From Hydractinia symbiolongicarpus (taxonomy: Eukaryota > Cnidaria > Hydrozoa > Anthoathecata > Hydractiniidae), in assembly GCF_029227915.1 (NCBI RefSeq), contig NC_079880.1, positions 15,830,001 through 15,894,000 on the forward strand: 64,000 nt of DNA. The letters are read 5' to 3'. Shown here piece by piece: positions 44,980 through 59,400 of the stretch. The notes below the pieces were generated by a model. It worked only from the letters and a program-made list of their open reading frames with translations. It searched no databases and was not told where the DNA came from. The first letter of the stretch is position 1. Each line of letters opens with the position of its first letter. Both the position numbers and the translations under genes were made by a program.

Positions 44980-45333
44980 ATGAAACAACTGCACATCACC
45001 GACATAGATAAACCTACGATTTTCGAAGACTACCTGGGACAGGACACCCGTATTGCTCTAAAATCTATCAGTATCAGACCCGGATGGTTGAACCTATATA
45101 GCAACAACGATATCACTATACCGAAAGTAGGACCTGACCAGAGGGTTACAAGGATTGAGATTATGAATGGCCTGTACAAAATCGAGGACATCGCGGCTAT
45201 TGTAAACAGCCAGGCAGAAGATAAGATCAATCTGTTTGTTTTGAAAAATGCATATTGTAGACTCGGTGTTAGTGACGGTTTTACGGTGGTGATCGGTAGG
45301 CAATTGCAAGAACTCCTGGGGATTAACCTATGA
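44980..45333 (+). CDS. Small Polinton protein, beta-rich, intact
   Basis: ATG at 44980 gives MKQLHITDIDKPTIFEDYLG. About 117 codons, alternating hydrophobic and polar residues (IALKSISIRPGWLNLYSNND) suggesting a beta-rich fold. A possible in-frame upstream start lies at 44953. It diverges from the minor-capsid-like gene and overlaps the next start by ATGA. With the next gene it may form one functional unit, possibly a penton-like minor capsid protein, but I cannot prove this. Confidence 0.55.
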   Translation: MKQLHITDIDKPTIFEDYLGQDTRIALKSISIRPGWLNLYSNNDITIPKVGPDQRVTRIEIMNGLYKIEDIAAIVNSQAEDKINLFVLKNAYCRLGVSDGFTVVIGRQLQELLGINL

Positions 45334-45653
45334 CCCTGCAAAAAAAGTATTATACGAAGGGTGACTACGATACTATATATAAAACCGATATATATCATAA
45401 ATTGAGACTTATTTGTCCACAATTGGATGAAGACGACTGTCTTTTGGATGGTAAAAAATCGAAGGTTCTGGCCCTGCTTCCCACCAAAGAATTGAACGCT
45501 TTGGGGGACATGCTGACCTGGACCTTTGATACCCCTGTATACCTTCCCCTAAAGGGGTCTACTGTCCGTCTTGAGTTTATGCTAACAGATGTGTACCATC
45601 ATGAAAAGAACGTCACGTTTTTTGACATCATAATGCATTTGCTGATAGAATAA
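45330..45653 (+). CDS. Small Polinton protein, possible penton-like part, intact
   Basis: A 107-codon frame starting in an ATGA overlap with the previous gene. It contains CLLDGKKSKVLALLPTKEL and VRLEFMLTDVYHHEKNVTFF, a beta-strand pattern seen in capsid vertex-type proteins. The pattern is suggestive only. Together with the preceding ORF it could be two separate proteins or one ancestral protein split by a frameshift at the overlap. Confidence 0.5.
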   Translation: MTLQKKYYTKGDYDTIYKTDIYHKLRLICPQLDEDDCLLDGKKSKVLALLPTKELNALGDMLTWTFDTPVYLPLKGSTVRLEFMLTDVYHHEKNVTFFDIIMHLLIE

Positions 45654-45655
45654 AG

Positions 45656-45702
45656 ATGGATATCAATAAACTTTATCCGAGTTATCGTGTTAAACCTCAG
45701 TA
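45656..45702 (+). pseudogene. First 15 codons of a further Polinton gene, truncated
   Basis: ATG three bases after the previous stop gives MDINKLYPSYRVKPQ and then a stop in unrelated AT-rich sequence. The spacing is like that of the other genes, so this marks the right break of fragment C inside a gene that is otherwise missing from the window. Confidence 0.45.
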
Positions 45703-46172
45703 AGTATCATAGCCATGCAACATAGCATTAAGAAAAACCCTCATGGAGGGACGAATCAGGTTAACTGATGGAATTTTTGTCTAACTGCTTGACTAATGTT
45801 TGAGAAAACTTATTTCACAAAAAAAGCAGTGACCAACCAAATGGGTGCAAATACATTTATTCGGTAGGGCTAAATCCATGCGATGCCGGGTCCCAGTTGT
45901 CTTTTAAAACGTTTTCTACTAACATTTGGAGAAATCGCGGTCAGTAGTTTACTTTTGAACTATGACTGATTTTACTTTTGTCTGGCAGCTACACTGTGAT
46001 GTGGGCTGTCGACCGTGATGCTACCCATGGATTTTTCTTACGGTAATTTTTTGAAACACAAAATTGAGAAATTTTGAATCATGACGCGCACGTAGACAGA
46101 AGAGTGGTTTCAGCAAACAGAAAACTAAATTGAAATGGGATTTTTTATTTACTAGTTAAAAAATTAAAATGT
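45703..46172. other. Intergenic stretch after DDX54 3' end
   Basis: No supported gene. It should contain the 3' untranslated region of the helicase gene, which runs on the reverse strand. Confidence 0.5.
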
Positions 46173-47482
46173 TCATTTTCTTCTACCTCCTTTCTTCTCT
46201 TTTTTACGCAAGTATGATTCCTTAGTTTGTGTATAAATTCGATTATTAACCATTTGATCCTTCGTCTTCAACGTTCCATTCATTTGCTTTTTATTTCCAG
46301 CGTATCTAATCATTTTGTTTTTCTTCTTGCCCTGCTGACGAGGTAAGGTTTTACCTACAAGAAAAGTGTGATGGCTTTACTTCAACGTCAATGAAGTCAT
46401 TAAACTTTTATCTTAATTGCATTTAGAAGGTTTTATTACTTTTAAAAAACCCACCTTTCTCTCCACGACTAGCATCCTCGTTGTCACTATAATCGTTAGC
46501 GGACCTTTTAAAATTGCTTTTCTTCATCCATTCATCGTATCTAGATTGCAAATATGTTGGTACAGTTGTAAAATAACTGCTTTTCTTATAACTCAGCTGT
46601 TTCACATGCGTAAGTTAGTGACAAATACCTTTTTGATTTGTAGGATGCAGGGATATAGTTTCCACTCTCTGTTTTTATCTTTTTTGCTTTCTCTCTTTCA
46701 GTTGATACAAATCTTTTGCGTTTACGATCCCTACACGTTCAAAGTAAAAATAAATTAACGTCCACATAAAAAGGCGATATGAAATGCTGCAACTAACCAT
46801 TTTTTAGACGCTGCATTTTTCTTTATTACAGAGGAGTCGTCTGCTGTGAAATCAACTGCTAAATCGTTGGCTTCGTTCTTGAATGACTTTATATTGAACC
46901 TATGAAAGTAATGTTTACAACAGGATTGCAGTTGAAAACTTTGCTTTTATAAGAACCAGCAATATTACCGTAATTGACAAAAAAATTATAGGAAAAAAAA
47001 GAACGGTCAAGTGCGGCCATTAATTGGTGCAATTCTTACCCTTGCTCACCATGAAAATCCGATGACTGACGTTGAATATAATTTTCGTCTTTATACCCTA
47101 CAACACGAAACATTTGGCGCGAATGATTGTTCTGAATTCCATTCTACAGAAAGAGACTGGGAACTTGTTTTTAGTAAACAAAAAACATGATAAAGGATAA
47201 AGGGATAGTAATAATTTTACCATTGACGGCAAACAGATCAGCTATATACGCGTCCTAAAATTAAAATGGTAATACAAATTCAAAGAGACACAAGCTGGAT
47301 TGCCTTGGCCACAACCTAATTGTAACTCAATAGTAAAAAAAATCTACAGAGAATTGGCAATACACCCTATTCAATATGTTTTACTCACATCAGCAATAGT
47401 TGACACTTTTTCTTCTCTCACTTCTGTTTTTTTATCTTTTAATTTTTGCTTTTGTCTGTTGATCACAGAAGAGTGGTACTCC
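46173..47482 (-). CDS. DDX54: DDX54 exons 11-16 of those visible: DBP10 C-terminal region
   Basis: Six exons with introns of about 50-250 bp. They encode [18 protein letters not shown] (47389-47482), [19 protein letters not shown] (47040-47143), [19 protein letters not shown] (46798-46899), the [18 protein letters not shown] block (46629-46730), [15 protein letters not shown] (46455-46576) and the basic tail ending [11 protein letters not shown] (46173-46354). The tail KTKDQM is the DDX54 QILK-type motif region, and the Lys-rich end is suited to nucleolar targeting and RNA binding. Confidence 0.9.
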
Positions 47483-50400
47483 CTTAAAAACAAAACAGTA
47501 ATTACCTCATATGATCAATGTATGTTGAAAATTTCTATATTTTTGATCCCGCTCACATTTTTGCTAAAAGCTATCATTACACATTTTTTAAAACTACATG
47601 GGAAGGGAAATAATTGATACATGCCCAATTTTTTCCCTGATCTTTGTATAGCTTACAGACCAGAAAAACAACAAAACACAAATAAGTTGGAATATCTCGA
47701 GTTCTGAACAGGGCACATGGTTAGTTTATATTTTATAGACTAAACACCTAGCTGAACTAAAGACATATTTAGTTATAATAGCAAGTAGGTACATTCGTAT
47801 TTATTTTCGACAGCCTTACAACTCCGTACAGCACTAGTATGTCGTGCATAACCGAAAGTAGGATTCGTTCCAGGACTGAGAAAGGAAAGGTTTTCGAGTT
47901 AAATCTAAGCCAGTCAAAAAGACCCGGCTTAGAGATGCTAATCCGCGCGAAACTGAGAAAATAAGAATCAGTTTTGATCAATGAAAATTCAGCAGAGGCT
48001 AGTAAGGAAATGGAAAGTTGTTTATAGAAGTCATCATCAAATGCCTGATGCTACTCAATGAGAAGGATGATTTCCACCCATTGATTTCGATCGAGCTCAT
48101 CGACAAGTTAGACAGAGACGTTCAGAGGAGATATTACGATGGATTCAAAGTCCCGTCAGGAAGTCGGCAAGGGAAGTCTTAGACTAAATTTCGTTAGATG
48201 GCCAATCATGAGGTACCAAAAGTAGAAAATATGATGTCTGCTCCAAACACTCGCAGTCGACTAGACCATCTGTAAGAGGAGCAGCCTTGAAAAAAAAAGG
48301 CCGGGATAGCGCAATTGGAGATTAAGGTCAAGTTTATCAAGCAGCAAGAAGCAGCCATCCTAGAGCAAGAAACAGAAACTTATAAAATAGCAATTAGAGA
48401 TCGAGAAGGCAAAGGCAAGGCTTCACGTCTACGAAGAAGAAAAACAAAGCAGACAGCATCGTCAGCACAACCAAGTTTAAAAATTAAAACTGAGTTACTT
48501 GGAGACTACATCAAAGACTTACCTAACCTCGATCAAGGTATCAAACATCATAATAAAAATGTCCACAAGGCGGCAGTATACACAAGTCAGAAGAGTAACC
48601 CACTGCCTTCGACAAGAAATCTAAAATCAGAGGCTAGTTATCATCAAATATCATAGTCGATCCTGAGTTTAGTAAAGGACTGATTTGGCAGAAGCATACT
48701 TTTGAACTTTTAGGGGTAGCTTACTTCCTCTTACAATTTGTAACTCGGCATTGTTATTTTCTCGAATTAGTCCAACATTTATTGTGATCAATTCGTTGGC
48801 TTCATTTCTGCATTTTCTGTTACAACTTGATTAATGCTTTTAATGCCAGTACTCTTTTCTTCTTCACTCTTTCTATTTTTGGGAACAAATCTACTCGATC
48901 TTTCTTCTTTTTTCACTTTTTGAAATTCTGTGAATGACGAAAGAAGGCTTTTCATTTTTGTTGTTATCAACATTCGAAACCTTTCTGCTACCACAAAAAC
49001 AGCAAAATAAATCCAAGATATTTATTTTTTCCCCACAATTGCTGCAAAAACAGGCTATATCATCTGCCATGTTTGTTGTTGGTTGAATTCCGAACAGTTG
49101 CACGAGTATTTGAAGACTTGAGCATTGTTTATTATTTTTGAACACTTTGTGTATAAAGGTTTTTTTTGTATTTGTGTATTTTGAAAAAGATTTGTGCATT
49201 TTGAAACATATTCGCGTATTTTGAAATAAACTTGTGTATTCTGAATTTAATTTGTCTATTGTCCCTTCTCGGTTTCCATACGTTCGTTGGTTATGGTTTA
49301 AATGTAACAGTATCTCTATAATGGTCCTTTAAAAAAATCACTATAGCGCCCCCTTCGTCTGCATTCTTTATAAACTTGCCGTTGTTATTCATAAGTGAGC
49401 GCAACGCTTCAAGTTCTTTATTTCTATTTTTAGGAGGGTGAAATTTTGTTTTAGGTTTCACTATCAAATCACATTATCGAATGCTTTTGGCCGCGGATAG
49501 TTCTTGTTTTTTAAAAAAAAATGAAATTTCCAGGGCTCAGCTCAAATGTTATAGCCCATATACCAATGGCCCCATATAGATCTGCCCTATATAGAGCTGG
49601 CAGTAATCGCGCTGGCATCTTTAAATAAATAATCACCTTTTCATCCTCATCACACTTTCTGTTTCCTTCGACTTCTTTGTATTCATTGATTCGAACACGG
49701 TCTGAAATATTAAGTAAACTTAAATCAATGCTGGCATTAAATTAACCAACAGAAATAACAGAATTTTATACAGAAAGAAAGCAAACAAGATGCAGACGCT
49801 ACGCAAACTACCACACATCGACAATAGTGAAACAGTCTGCAATACCTGCCAACAGGAAATTCACGCTATTACAAAGTTGTTGATGGTGATCTACTTTTTT
49901 GTATTCTGCTTTTATCCAATATAAGAATTTTTTTTGGGGAAAATATTTGTTAAAATAATGTAAAGCACTTAATGGGGCCCAAGACTGATTTGTTTTAAAA
50001 ATAATTTTCCTAGGAAACAATTTCTGATAATGGAAAACACAGGATTTCATTTACTGTGAAGAGTAACACTATTGGAAAGTATATCTTGATTTGATCTCTT
50101 TTGTGATCTGCTTTTGTTGAACATATATGTTATGTAGAACCATAATAACTAATAACTCACAACACAACACACATACATACATTTGTGCATGCCACTTTAT
50201 TTTCCGTAGGTCGCACGAATGTCTGTAGTGTGCACAATAGAAACTACCCCCTCCCCTAAGTTTCAATTGGAAAGTTTTCTTTGTTATTGACTGGCTTATT
50301 GTAAATTATGTCATTATAGAAGTAAATATTATTCGCCCAAACATACATTTCCAGTCAGTTTTTTTCTTTGGAATTTGTTTTAATGACAACCCAGCTCTCA

Positions 50401-53400
50401 AAGTCGATATTGACTTGTGCTCTGCAGGCCTTATATCTACAATACGTTAAGAAAATCGTCTCATTTTTGGGTTAATTTTAGAAAATGTTTTTTTTATATA
50501 AAAACTGCGTATAATATCTTGCGCTGTTTCGTAGCGGACAAAATTGTTACGAAAAAATAATTCAATTTACCCTCTCAGTTAAAACAGGATATCTCAAGAA
50601 CGAAATAAGATTTTTATATTCTGTAAAAAGAATAATAATCTGAGATAAATTGTCCTTATTACTAAAACAAAAATTTATTTGGACACCTGTCCGAAATCGG
50701 TAAATTTAGGCCAAAATGTCTAAAAATGTCTAAAAAATTATCATTTAGATGAATGTCTTCCACAATATCTCTGAAAAAAAAGTTAAGAAAACATGTTTTT
50801 TATGGTCCACAGATTGGGTTAAATATCTGGAGTGAAAATTATTTAATTTTATTACTGTCCGAAATTGTCCAAAGGGCCACTCTTGGTCCTAAAGTTTTTC
50901 GGGCCAAATATGTGACATCTATATATTAAATAAAACGTCATTCAGAGTCGACTGTTTCAACATTATAGTTTATCAGGATAGTAGAAAATATCTCAAGTTG
51001 TGCATAAATAGGTTATTATTAAATACATTTAATATCTACAAAGCAATCATCTTTGTTTCTTTATAAATTGTATAAAATAGCACCCAAAATCTTGTGATAA
51101 AGCCAAGATTAGCTAGCTAGCTAGCTATAAACATGTTTGATTTCAGCAATTCCATCTTGAGAAAGCCCACCAGTCTTAACTAAATATAAAAAAGAAGTAT
51201 TAAGTTACTTAGCTACAGGACATGATGCAAAATGCAAAACTGTAGGACCAAAAAATAGCTACTCTTTACAGAAAAATGTAAAACAGGAGAAACAAGATTA
51301 AAAAAAGATACAATTAGCCAAACTTGAAGTTTTGCAACCTACAAAACAATTTCTCAAAATCAAGGGTGCTCTAATACAGGGTGACCACTAATACAATGAG
51401 AACAAAAGTAAAGATATTAAGGAGAATTAAGGAGACAAATTGACATTTTTAAGGATATTTTGCTGCAAACAAGAATAAAAAAAATAAAAAAATAAGAAGA
51501 ATTAAGGAGAAAACCAATTTTAGTTCTCTTCCTTTAATGTTACATACTATGTCATATGATAAGAAAATTATACATATTATACAAATATACATATAAGTTA
51601 TGCCCTGAAAGATAGAAAATATACGATTTTAGGCAACAGAGAAAATGTCTTATTTCACTGGTGATGAGCAATCGATGAACACATTTCCAAAAAAGTTACG
51701 ATAAAGAAAAATTAAGAAATAAGGAGAAATTAAGGAGAATAGGTAAAATTTCAATTTTATATTTAAGTACTTTAAAGGATATTTTTTTTCTAAGGTTATT
51801 TAAGGAATTGGAGGAGTGGTCACCCTGTAATAGCAAAAATATAATATCAAAATCCCTGAAAAATAAAGCAGTTTACTGTTTTGTCCCTTACCTCGTGCTT
51901 TGCCAACCTTTGACTGGCTTCAAAATTGCTAAGACACCGTTGTCTCGCCTATTCCAGCATATTCGAAAAACTCCGGTTTCGAACAATGACTCCCGGGTCG
52001 AGCAATTAAGTTAAAAATAAACACCAGGCCGCCGTAATTTTTTTGGAAAAAACCATACCTAACAAAACATTAAATGCCATCGCTTAGAAGTTCAGATACT
52101 TTTCAATTGAACAGAAAAGGGATCACACTACATCAAATTGCTGTGTATCACTTCGGCAACTTTTTCTCCTCTTTTTTAGCGCCTTAAGAAGACTCTAACT
52201 TAAAATTTAAGTATTTTAAAGCTTGCGAGAAATGTTTTTTTTAATTTTGTGTGTTTTGTTTGACGAAATAATTCGAAATCCATAAAACACATGTATAACA
52301 TATTTATATATTTAAAAAGTAGAAAAGTAGATCGTTTTAATACCTTTTTATTTCAGTAAAATTAAAACAATACAAAAAATGTTTCGATAACTTAAAAAAT
52401 GATAAAAATACAAAATTTAAAAAAAAATTGTGGAAGCTATTTTAATTTTGTTCACGGTTTGACCGTAGCGAAATAGCCGTGGCAGAGCCCCAACGACAGT
52501 TAACAGAAGAACAGTTACGTTGAAAACAAGGTAGGATTATTTCAATTTATTTAATATTATTGCTTTTGGTGTAGCGTATCCGTATATGGCTTAATACCTT
52601 CTACATAAACTTTATTTCGAAACCATGAAAGCTTCTGATTTCTTCTGATTACTGATTTTACCAATAATACTGGTGAACGGTTAGTAGAAAAGTTCTGAGG
52701 CATAATTCGTTTGATATGTCTTCGAATCAGTTTTTAGATTGGAGGATCACGAGTCTTCAAATTGGTGGAAAAGGAGGAAAATAACAAGTTGTTCTCGATC
52801 GTCGAATCAATTAATTAAGAAAACAAGCTCAATGTTTTTTTTAATATAAAATTCGTCAAATCATAGTTTACGTTGTGTGGCGTAATTGGTTTAAGGGGCC
52901 ATTGTTAAGAACAAGAGGGTCGTTAGTTCGAGGCCCTGAGGTGGTGATTTTCTATAAAAAACTTTGCGTAAAGAAACTAGTTGATGACGTGCAATTGACT
53001 ATTTAGGATAGGATAGGATGAAAGTACATGCAGGCAAGATAGAGATGAAAAGACAGACAATTGTGATTTTCAATTGTGAAAATTTTTTTTAACATATTTT
53101 GTAACAAAAATCTAAACATTTGTTTATCTTATGGTGTAAGTATGTGAAAAACAACAACAATTACACACATTTTTTTGTCAACGATTAATTCTTTTATTTC
53201 TAAGCAGTGTTTAGAATGTGCTAATCGCACGAAGTGCTGAAATATTGCAGAAAAGAGTCATGCTAACGTCAGCAACAATTAGCACAGCTTAAGGGTTTGG
53301 ATTTAACTTAATAAGTCCACCGTTAACAGAACTTTGAGAAGTTTAAAATTGTGTGAATGTAATATAGAAACGGCCAAAATAACTAGTGGCAACGGAATTC

Positions 53401-56400
53401 AAAGTTTACGGTCATGTGCCAACATTTTTTTTCACTGTTAGTCGAAATAGCCACATTTTTCTCCCTTTTTATTGCTGCATGCGTAACATTGCATACGAGG
53501 CACGACAGCTATCTATTCTGCGCAACAAAATTGCATTACACATGCGCATAAAAAAATTGCATCGTGGCCCTAGCACTTAAAAACAACCTTCAAAGAAAGG
53601 TTGCAATATCATACTCACCAAATTCGGTTTGAATTTTTGCAAGTCTGATAATAATTTCGTTAACTTCGTATCTGTAAACAGGTCAGCTATAAGAATGTTA
53701 AAAAATATAACATATCTGACCCACTATTTACACTGCGAGATTTCTTATGTTGTCCTAAAGAAATATTGCTCCATTCAATAGACCTGTTTAATACGCATAC
53801 GAAAATGCAACGTGAAAACGAGATTAGTTATAAGCAGATTTCGGGAAGCTACAAGGATTTTGTTTTTAGACTCGTACTAGTTTACCAGTGTAAGTTATAG
53901 CCAACTGATTTATAGCTATAGTCTTAGGTTTCTTAGCTAGTGTTTGTCAGGAGTTATGCTTCGAATTGATGTTTTTTGAGCTGTTTGAACTTCTGAGCAA
54001 AAAATATGAAAGATTTAGCTAGTCACAAAATCTAAAGCGTATTTAAAAGTTTCAAGGACAATTAAGAACACTTGCTATACCCAGTATATAGCATGCCGCA
54101 GTAAGATATAGAGGGATATACCTTGTCAATTGTTTTAAGACAGAAACACAAAGGCAGTTCTTGAGTGCTTAACCTCCTCATTTAGCTACAAACCTTTGTA
54201 ATTTTTATCCAACTAGAAGATTGACTAATGTAGGGATGAAACCCACAGTCTATTAGGCATGAGTCAAACACCCTACTGATTGAGGTAACGATCGTCAAAC
54301 TAAATGACCAACCAAGACCCTTCTTTCAGATAAGCCCTATATCAAAAAATATTCATATGTGGTTTAAAATATTAATGCAGAGATAACTCGAGGTAGAGTA
54401 ATAATAACTAGCAGTAGGGTAGCTCTAGCTTATATATTACATTTAAAAAGCTGTCTGAAATACCTACGTTAAACAGTATGTTTAAGCTAATGTGCAAATT
54501 TAACACCTTTTAATATAAGAACTGGGCTAGTTGACAAACATGCTACCTCACTTATCACAAAGTCTTCGAAAGAAAGCTATAAAAATATCATTTCCTGAAA
54601 TTTTAAGTTAGGTAGCCTCATTCATTATCACAGTTTTTTTGTTTATAAAATAGCATTTCCGCGGCTTTTTTTTTTCGTGTCACTATTTCTTACTTTCCGC
54701 GCTCCATCACCTTGTTTTAGAATTAAACAAACTCTGTCAACTCACGGTTTCTATTCAAAACGCACATCCAATCAAAATCCGTATATCATCAACCTAGATC
54801 AGGGCTATTATGGAGCCGTCTCGTCAAAATATCACAGGCGTAGAAGAGTCCTGAAGATGAGGTTGTCACATTGAACACAAATTATTTTTATGCACAACTT
54901 CGCTGCAAAATAAAAATGTGCTCATAACTTATATCGCTATTACGTTATTCTGCATTTTAGTCTGTATATTTTGCCGAACAAAAATAAATATGGAAATAGG
55001 TCTATTGATAAGTTCGTTAAATTTGCTACATGTGAGTCCCTTCCTTGTTTACAGAAAAACATTTGCGATGATTTTTAAAGCTAACTCAACAATATTCAGT
55101 GCAACCGTAGTAATTCAATAACCCCAGTAATTGTCTAAATTCTTTATTTTTAAAGCACCCACTTAAACTCAGGAAATCCAAAAACAAACAAAAAAACCTT
55201 TTAGACAGCAACTCACCAAACATGGGATGATCTGAAATGGCAGTTATATCGATTTCTTTGCTACGTTTTATAGACTCAGCTGATGCGCATTCTCTCGAAC
55301 GTACATACTGTTTGTACCCGTTTAACATCACTTTGTGAAGGGACATCTAAAATATTGACAATACAGAGAAGTATTAATTTCAAAAACGAGTTTCAATCAG
55401 TTATTACTGCAGATAACCCATACCATCGCCTCCGACACCTCTACCACCACAGACAGCCAATAACTAGATAACCATAACCAGATGCCGTTGCCTCCAACAC
55501 CGCAGATAACCACTACCATTGCTTCAAACACCACTTACCACAGCAGATAACCATCACCATTGCCTCCAAAATCGCAGATAACCACTACCACCGCTACCGC
55601 AGCCTTAAACACCGCAGATAACCACTACTATCGCCTCCTACACCGCAGATAACCAGTACCGTCGCCCTCAACACCGCAGATAACCACTACCGTCGACTCC
55701 AGCACCCCTTACCACCGCTGATAACCACTACCATCGCCTCCAATACCACCATCACCACAGATAACTATCATCATCGACTGTAACACCACTGCAGTAGCCA
55801 CTATGGTTGCCTCCAAAGCTATCGTCACTGCAAACAACCATTACCATTGACTTCAACACAGATAACAATCATTTAAAATTAAAATCATTAAAAAACACTG
55901 TTAAAAAACAACAAAAATTCCTTCAAATTTTCTAGGTGAAAGTGAAAATAATTTAATGAGCAACTCAGGTTCTAAATTGCTTTTCACACAACAAATGATA
56001 AAATGATAAAATAAACGTACAAGGTTAAAATTTGTCAATGACACATTTCGTACAAAGTCGATTTTGTCAGTAATGGCTGATTGAGGAACAGTGCCAATGA
56101 TTCCGTCCTCATCTAAATGGATTCAAGCAACATTACATAATTAATTATATGACTAAAAATTACAGCTTTAGTGATCACCGTGTTACTTATCCGTAACTGG
56201 TCAATTTAAAATCTTAAACTGGTCTATTTCAAATTTGAAATAGACTGGGTTGTAATTGACCAGTTCTATTTTACTTCATGATTTGTTTTGTTTTTATCAC
56301 AAGAATAGCCCGAGATTTTTAATGAAATAACTAATTGCAGATTTTATATTATTGTTTAGAACCATGTTTTATTTTGACTGACGTACCAGAAAAAATATTT

Positions 56401-59400
56401 TGCGTTGCTTATAAAGATGCAACAGTTTAATAAGAAAGCATTTCATCATAAGTAATCTCTTACTTTTTTCTTTGCCTTTGGGACATTTTGTTTGGCAATA
56501 GGAAATTACCTTAATACGTAATTTTCCTCAAAAGGAGCCCATAATAATCCACCCAAAAAATAGTTTTTAATCATATTATTAACACGTAATAACATGCTTT
56601 CTTGGGCTATTTTGGGTTAATAAGCCCTCGTATAATTTGTCACGTTGACAAATAGTCAACATTACAAATGAAACCCAGGCTTAATAATCCCAAAATAGCC
56701 CTCAAAATCATGTTATATTACACAAATATTTCTTCAAATCAAAAAAAGTTTATACTGGTAACAATTTATCAGCACATAATCATTTTTTACCTTTTAAAGT
56801 CGTTGACGAAGCATATTTTGAAGGTCGTCCCAGAAACAAGTGCAAATCCATAAGAAACGCCATCTGAGCAACAAAAACAAAAAAGAAAACAAAGAAATCA
56901 ACATAATCAAAATAAATTAGAAATTATATTTGCATGAAAAATAACTTCCGCAAGCTTTATTTTTCAGGAAGCAGATGCTTATACTGCTTAAGATTAATCA
57001 GCACATTTCAAGTGCGTAAAAATTGAATTGCGCAAATGATAACTCCTAAAAAAAAACCATGACACGAACTGAAGAACACGCAATAGGTTCATAAATAATT
57101 TTTTTACATAAAGGGCTGCGTGTCAAAATAAATTTCACAAGGAAATTTATTACAGAACATTGTTTTGTATATAAAAAAGAGATTTTTCAGTCACTACAAT
57201 AAACTACAATAAATGTTCCAATGCAAGCATTTTCAACTACGTTTATTCACCTCATCTTTCATAACAAAAGAATATGCTGTTCCAGACCTGCCAGCTCTTG
57301 CAACACGACCTAAAGAATACAAAACGAAATTACTTTCTATTTTTTAATGTAAATTCTTTTTTTAACAGAAATACAATGGCTTACCTACTCTGTGTATGAA
57401 TATCTTGGGTTTAGAAGGAAAATCAAAGTTAACAACATTATCCAGCATTGGAATGTCAATACCACGTGCCTGTGTGACAATTAAAATATTTGTGACAAGA
57501 TGACATGACACAAGAGTGACCAGGGTCGACTGTATGAAAAAGGTAACAGTTTAAAAGGCTTACAGCAATATCTGTCACAATTAAGATCATTGCTAGCTTT
57601 TTCCGGAACTTGGCCAAATTTATCTTTCGAGCTGAAGTAAAGATAAATATAAATCATTAAAAATTCAACAAAACAGACAGCAATGGCTACTATGGCCTAC
57701 CAGTTTGATCAAGAGATGAGTAAATGTAGGAACAATCCAATCCGGCGTTAGTTAGAAGCTAAAACATAAAATAAAATGTTAATGTTCATTAAGAAAGAGC
57801 TGCATATGATATACTCATAATGCGAGGTTGTTGGCTGTGGTTTAAAAATCAAATAAGAAAGACATTCAACTTCGACTACTGCGTACTCTGATTTGTTTTT
57901 TTTAACATCTTTTTTTGAGCCAAATCTCTTATTTTTTTTGAAAGCATACGATTCCATTACGCGAGTCTGGCAGCGTGAAAAACTGTCTTTATGCTACACT
58001 TTTGTGCGTTTCCATTGCCTACAGATATCGATAGATCTTTCTCATACGATCGTAATGTGCTCGATATATGAATACAGTGGATGACAATAACACAGTCTTC
58101 GGAGAACAAACTTCCCATCATATTGATACTTTCCCGCCTGAGTTCGATTCAGCGAGTAGGCAAATAAATATGTGCATTTAGGTGCATTAACTTGAGACAT
58201 TTACAACTTCCAACTTCTTGATAACATATGACCAAAACAGTCCCCATGATGTCTATGCACATAATCTTAGTTTCCAGAATTGTTTAAAAATAGCATGGTA
58301 TTCTGTATGGAGTACCCTAAAGCCGAAACCTCTTTTTGGGTAAGGAACGTTTGCGATTTTTTTTATGTTTATAGTCGCAACAAATTTCAATTTGTATCTA
58401 CACACATTTCAAATCATTTTAGAAAGAAACTAGGTTGAAGCTATTTACGTAACATTATTTCCTTCTGAACGAAAAAAACTTATATCATAAAGCTTGGTGG
58501 GATGGTGTTCGTGAACGAAGCTATTCTCGATAAGTTAATCTCGCTTTCATCGAAATTAAATTCTACTTTTATCATCATGCAAGGGAATCAGAAACACATA
58601 TTTGCTGTTGATGTGGTTGGCTTTATAAAGCTAGCTAACAAACATGTCTGGCATCAATAATATCATCAAAACTGAAAAAAACATAAACAAACTTTACAGA
58701 AACCTTTCTATTCTTAATTTATATACCATGCCCCTTTTTAAATGTCTTTTATTTTGAAGGAAAGAGTAGACAAATGCTTAAAAAAAAACAACCATCTTAC
58801 AAACATAATCTCTGTTACTTTGTGCCGGGAACTTCATTTAACAAACTTTTTACCAATGTTTTGATTGCCAGGGGAAACTTGGATTTCAGCAAATAAAATT
58901 GCTTTATTTTGATCACGTGGTTTAATTCATCCAAATAAAATTTTTATTTTGATAACGCGAAATTATAACGCAAACAAACGCAAACTCCCAGCATTTCCCG
59001 ACGAGGAAGACATATTTTTTCGGCAACATTAAAGATTTTTTCGGCGACATCAAAGAAAAATAAGCATATCAACTTGTCTGTCACAGACACAAGGAACTGG
59101 CGTATTATTATATAGACTAGTCGATTAAGCCCGTAAAAAAATCCACTTAGACAGGATAACAGTAACAATGAACCGTTATTTAAATTTTGATGACGTCAGC
59201 TAGTATCTGTCAAGAGACAAAATATTTCTTCTTGGAAATTTGTTTACTTGTTGCCTCTATTGTGTAGAGCTTGAAAGGCTGAATAAAAAAATGTACAGGA
59301 ACATTTGTTTTGGACAAACACCTAAGGAGATATAAGGGTTTCAAAATTTTCCTGACATCAGCAAAAACGAACAAATATGCAAAAAAATTATTGTAAGATT

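Larger units (their letters stand above)
40088..45702. mobile_element. Polinton/Maverick fragment C (integrase and capsid half)
   Basis: Reverse: integrase (truncated), membrane protein, major capsid protein. Forward: coiled-coil membrane protein. Reverse: putative minor capsid protein. Forward: two small intact proteins and the start of another gene. It is cut on the left within the integrase C-terminal domain and on the right after 15 codons of a new gene. It holds precisely the genes that fragment A lacks. Confidence 0.88.

Noticed and set aside
55400-55865. Thr/Pro-rich protein encoded by the repeated ACC/CCA tract
   Set aside because: No long open frame persists and it lies in a DDX54 intron. 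It is a degenerate minisatellite.
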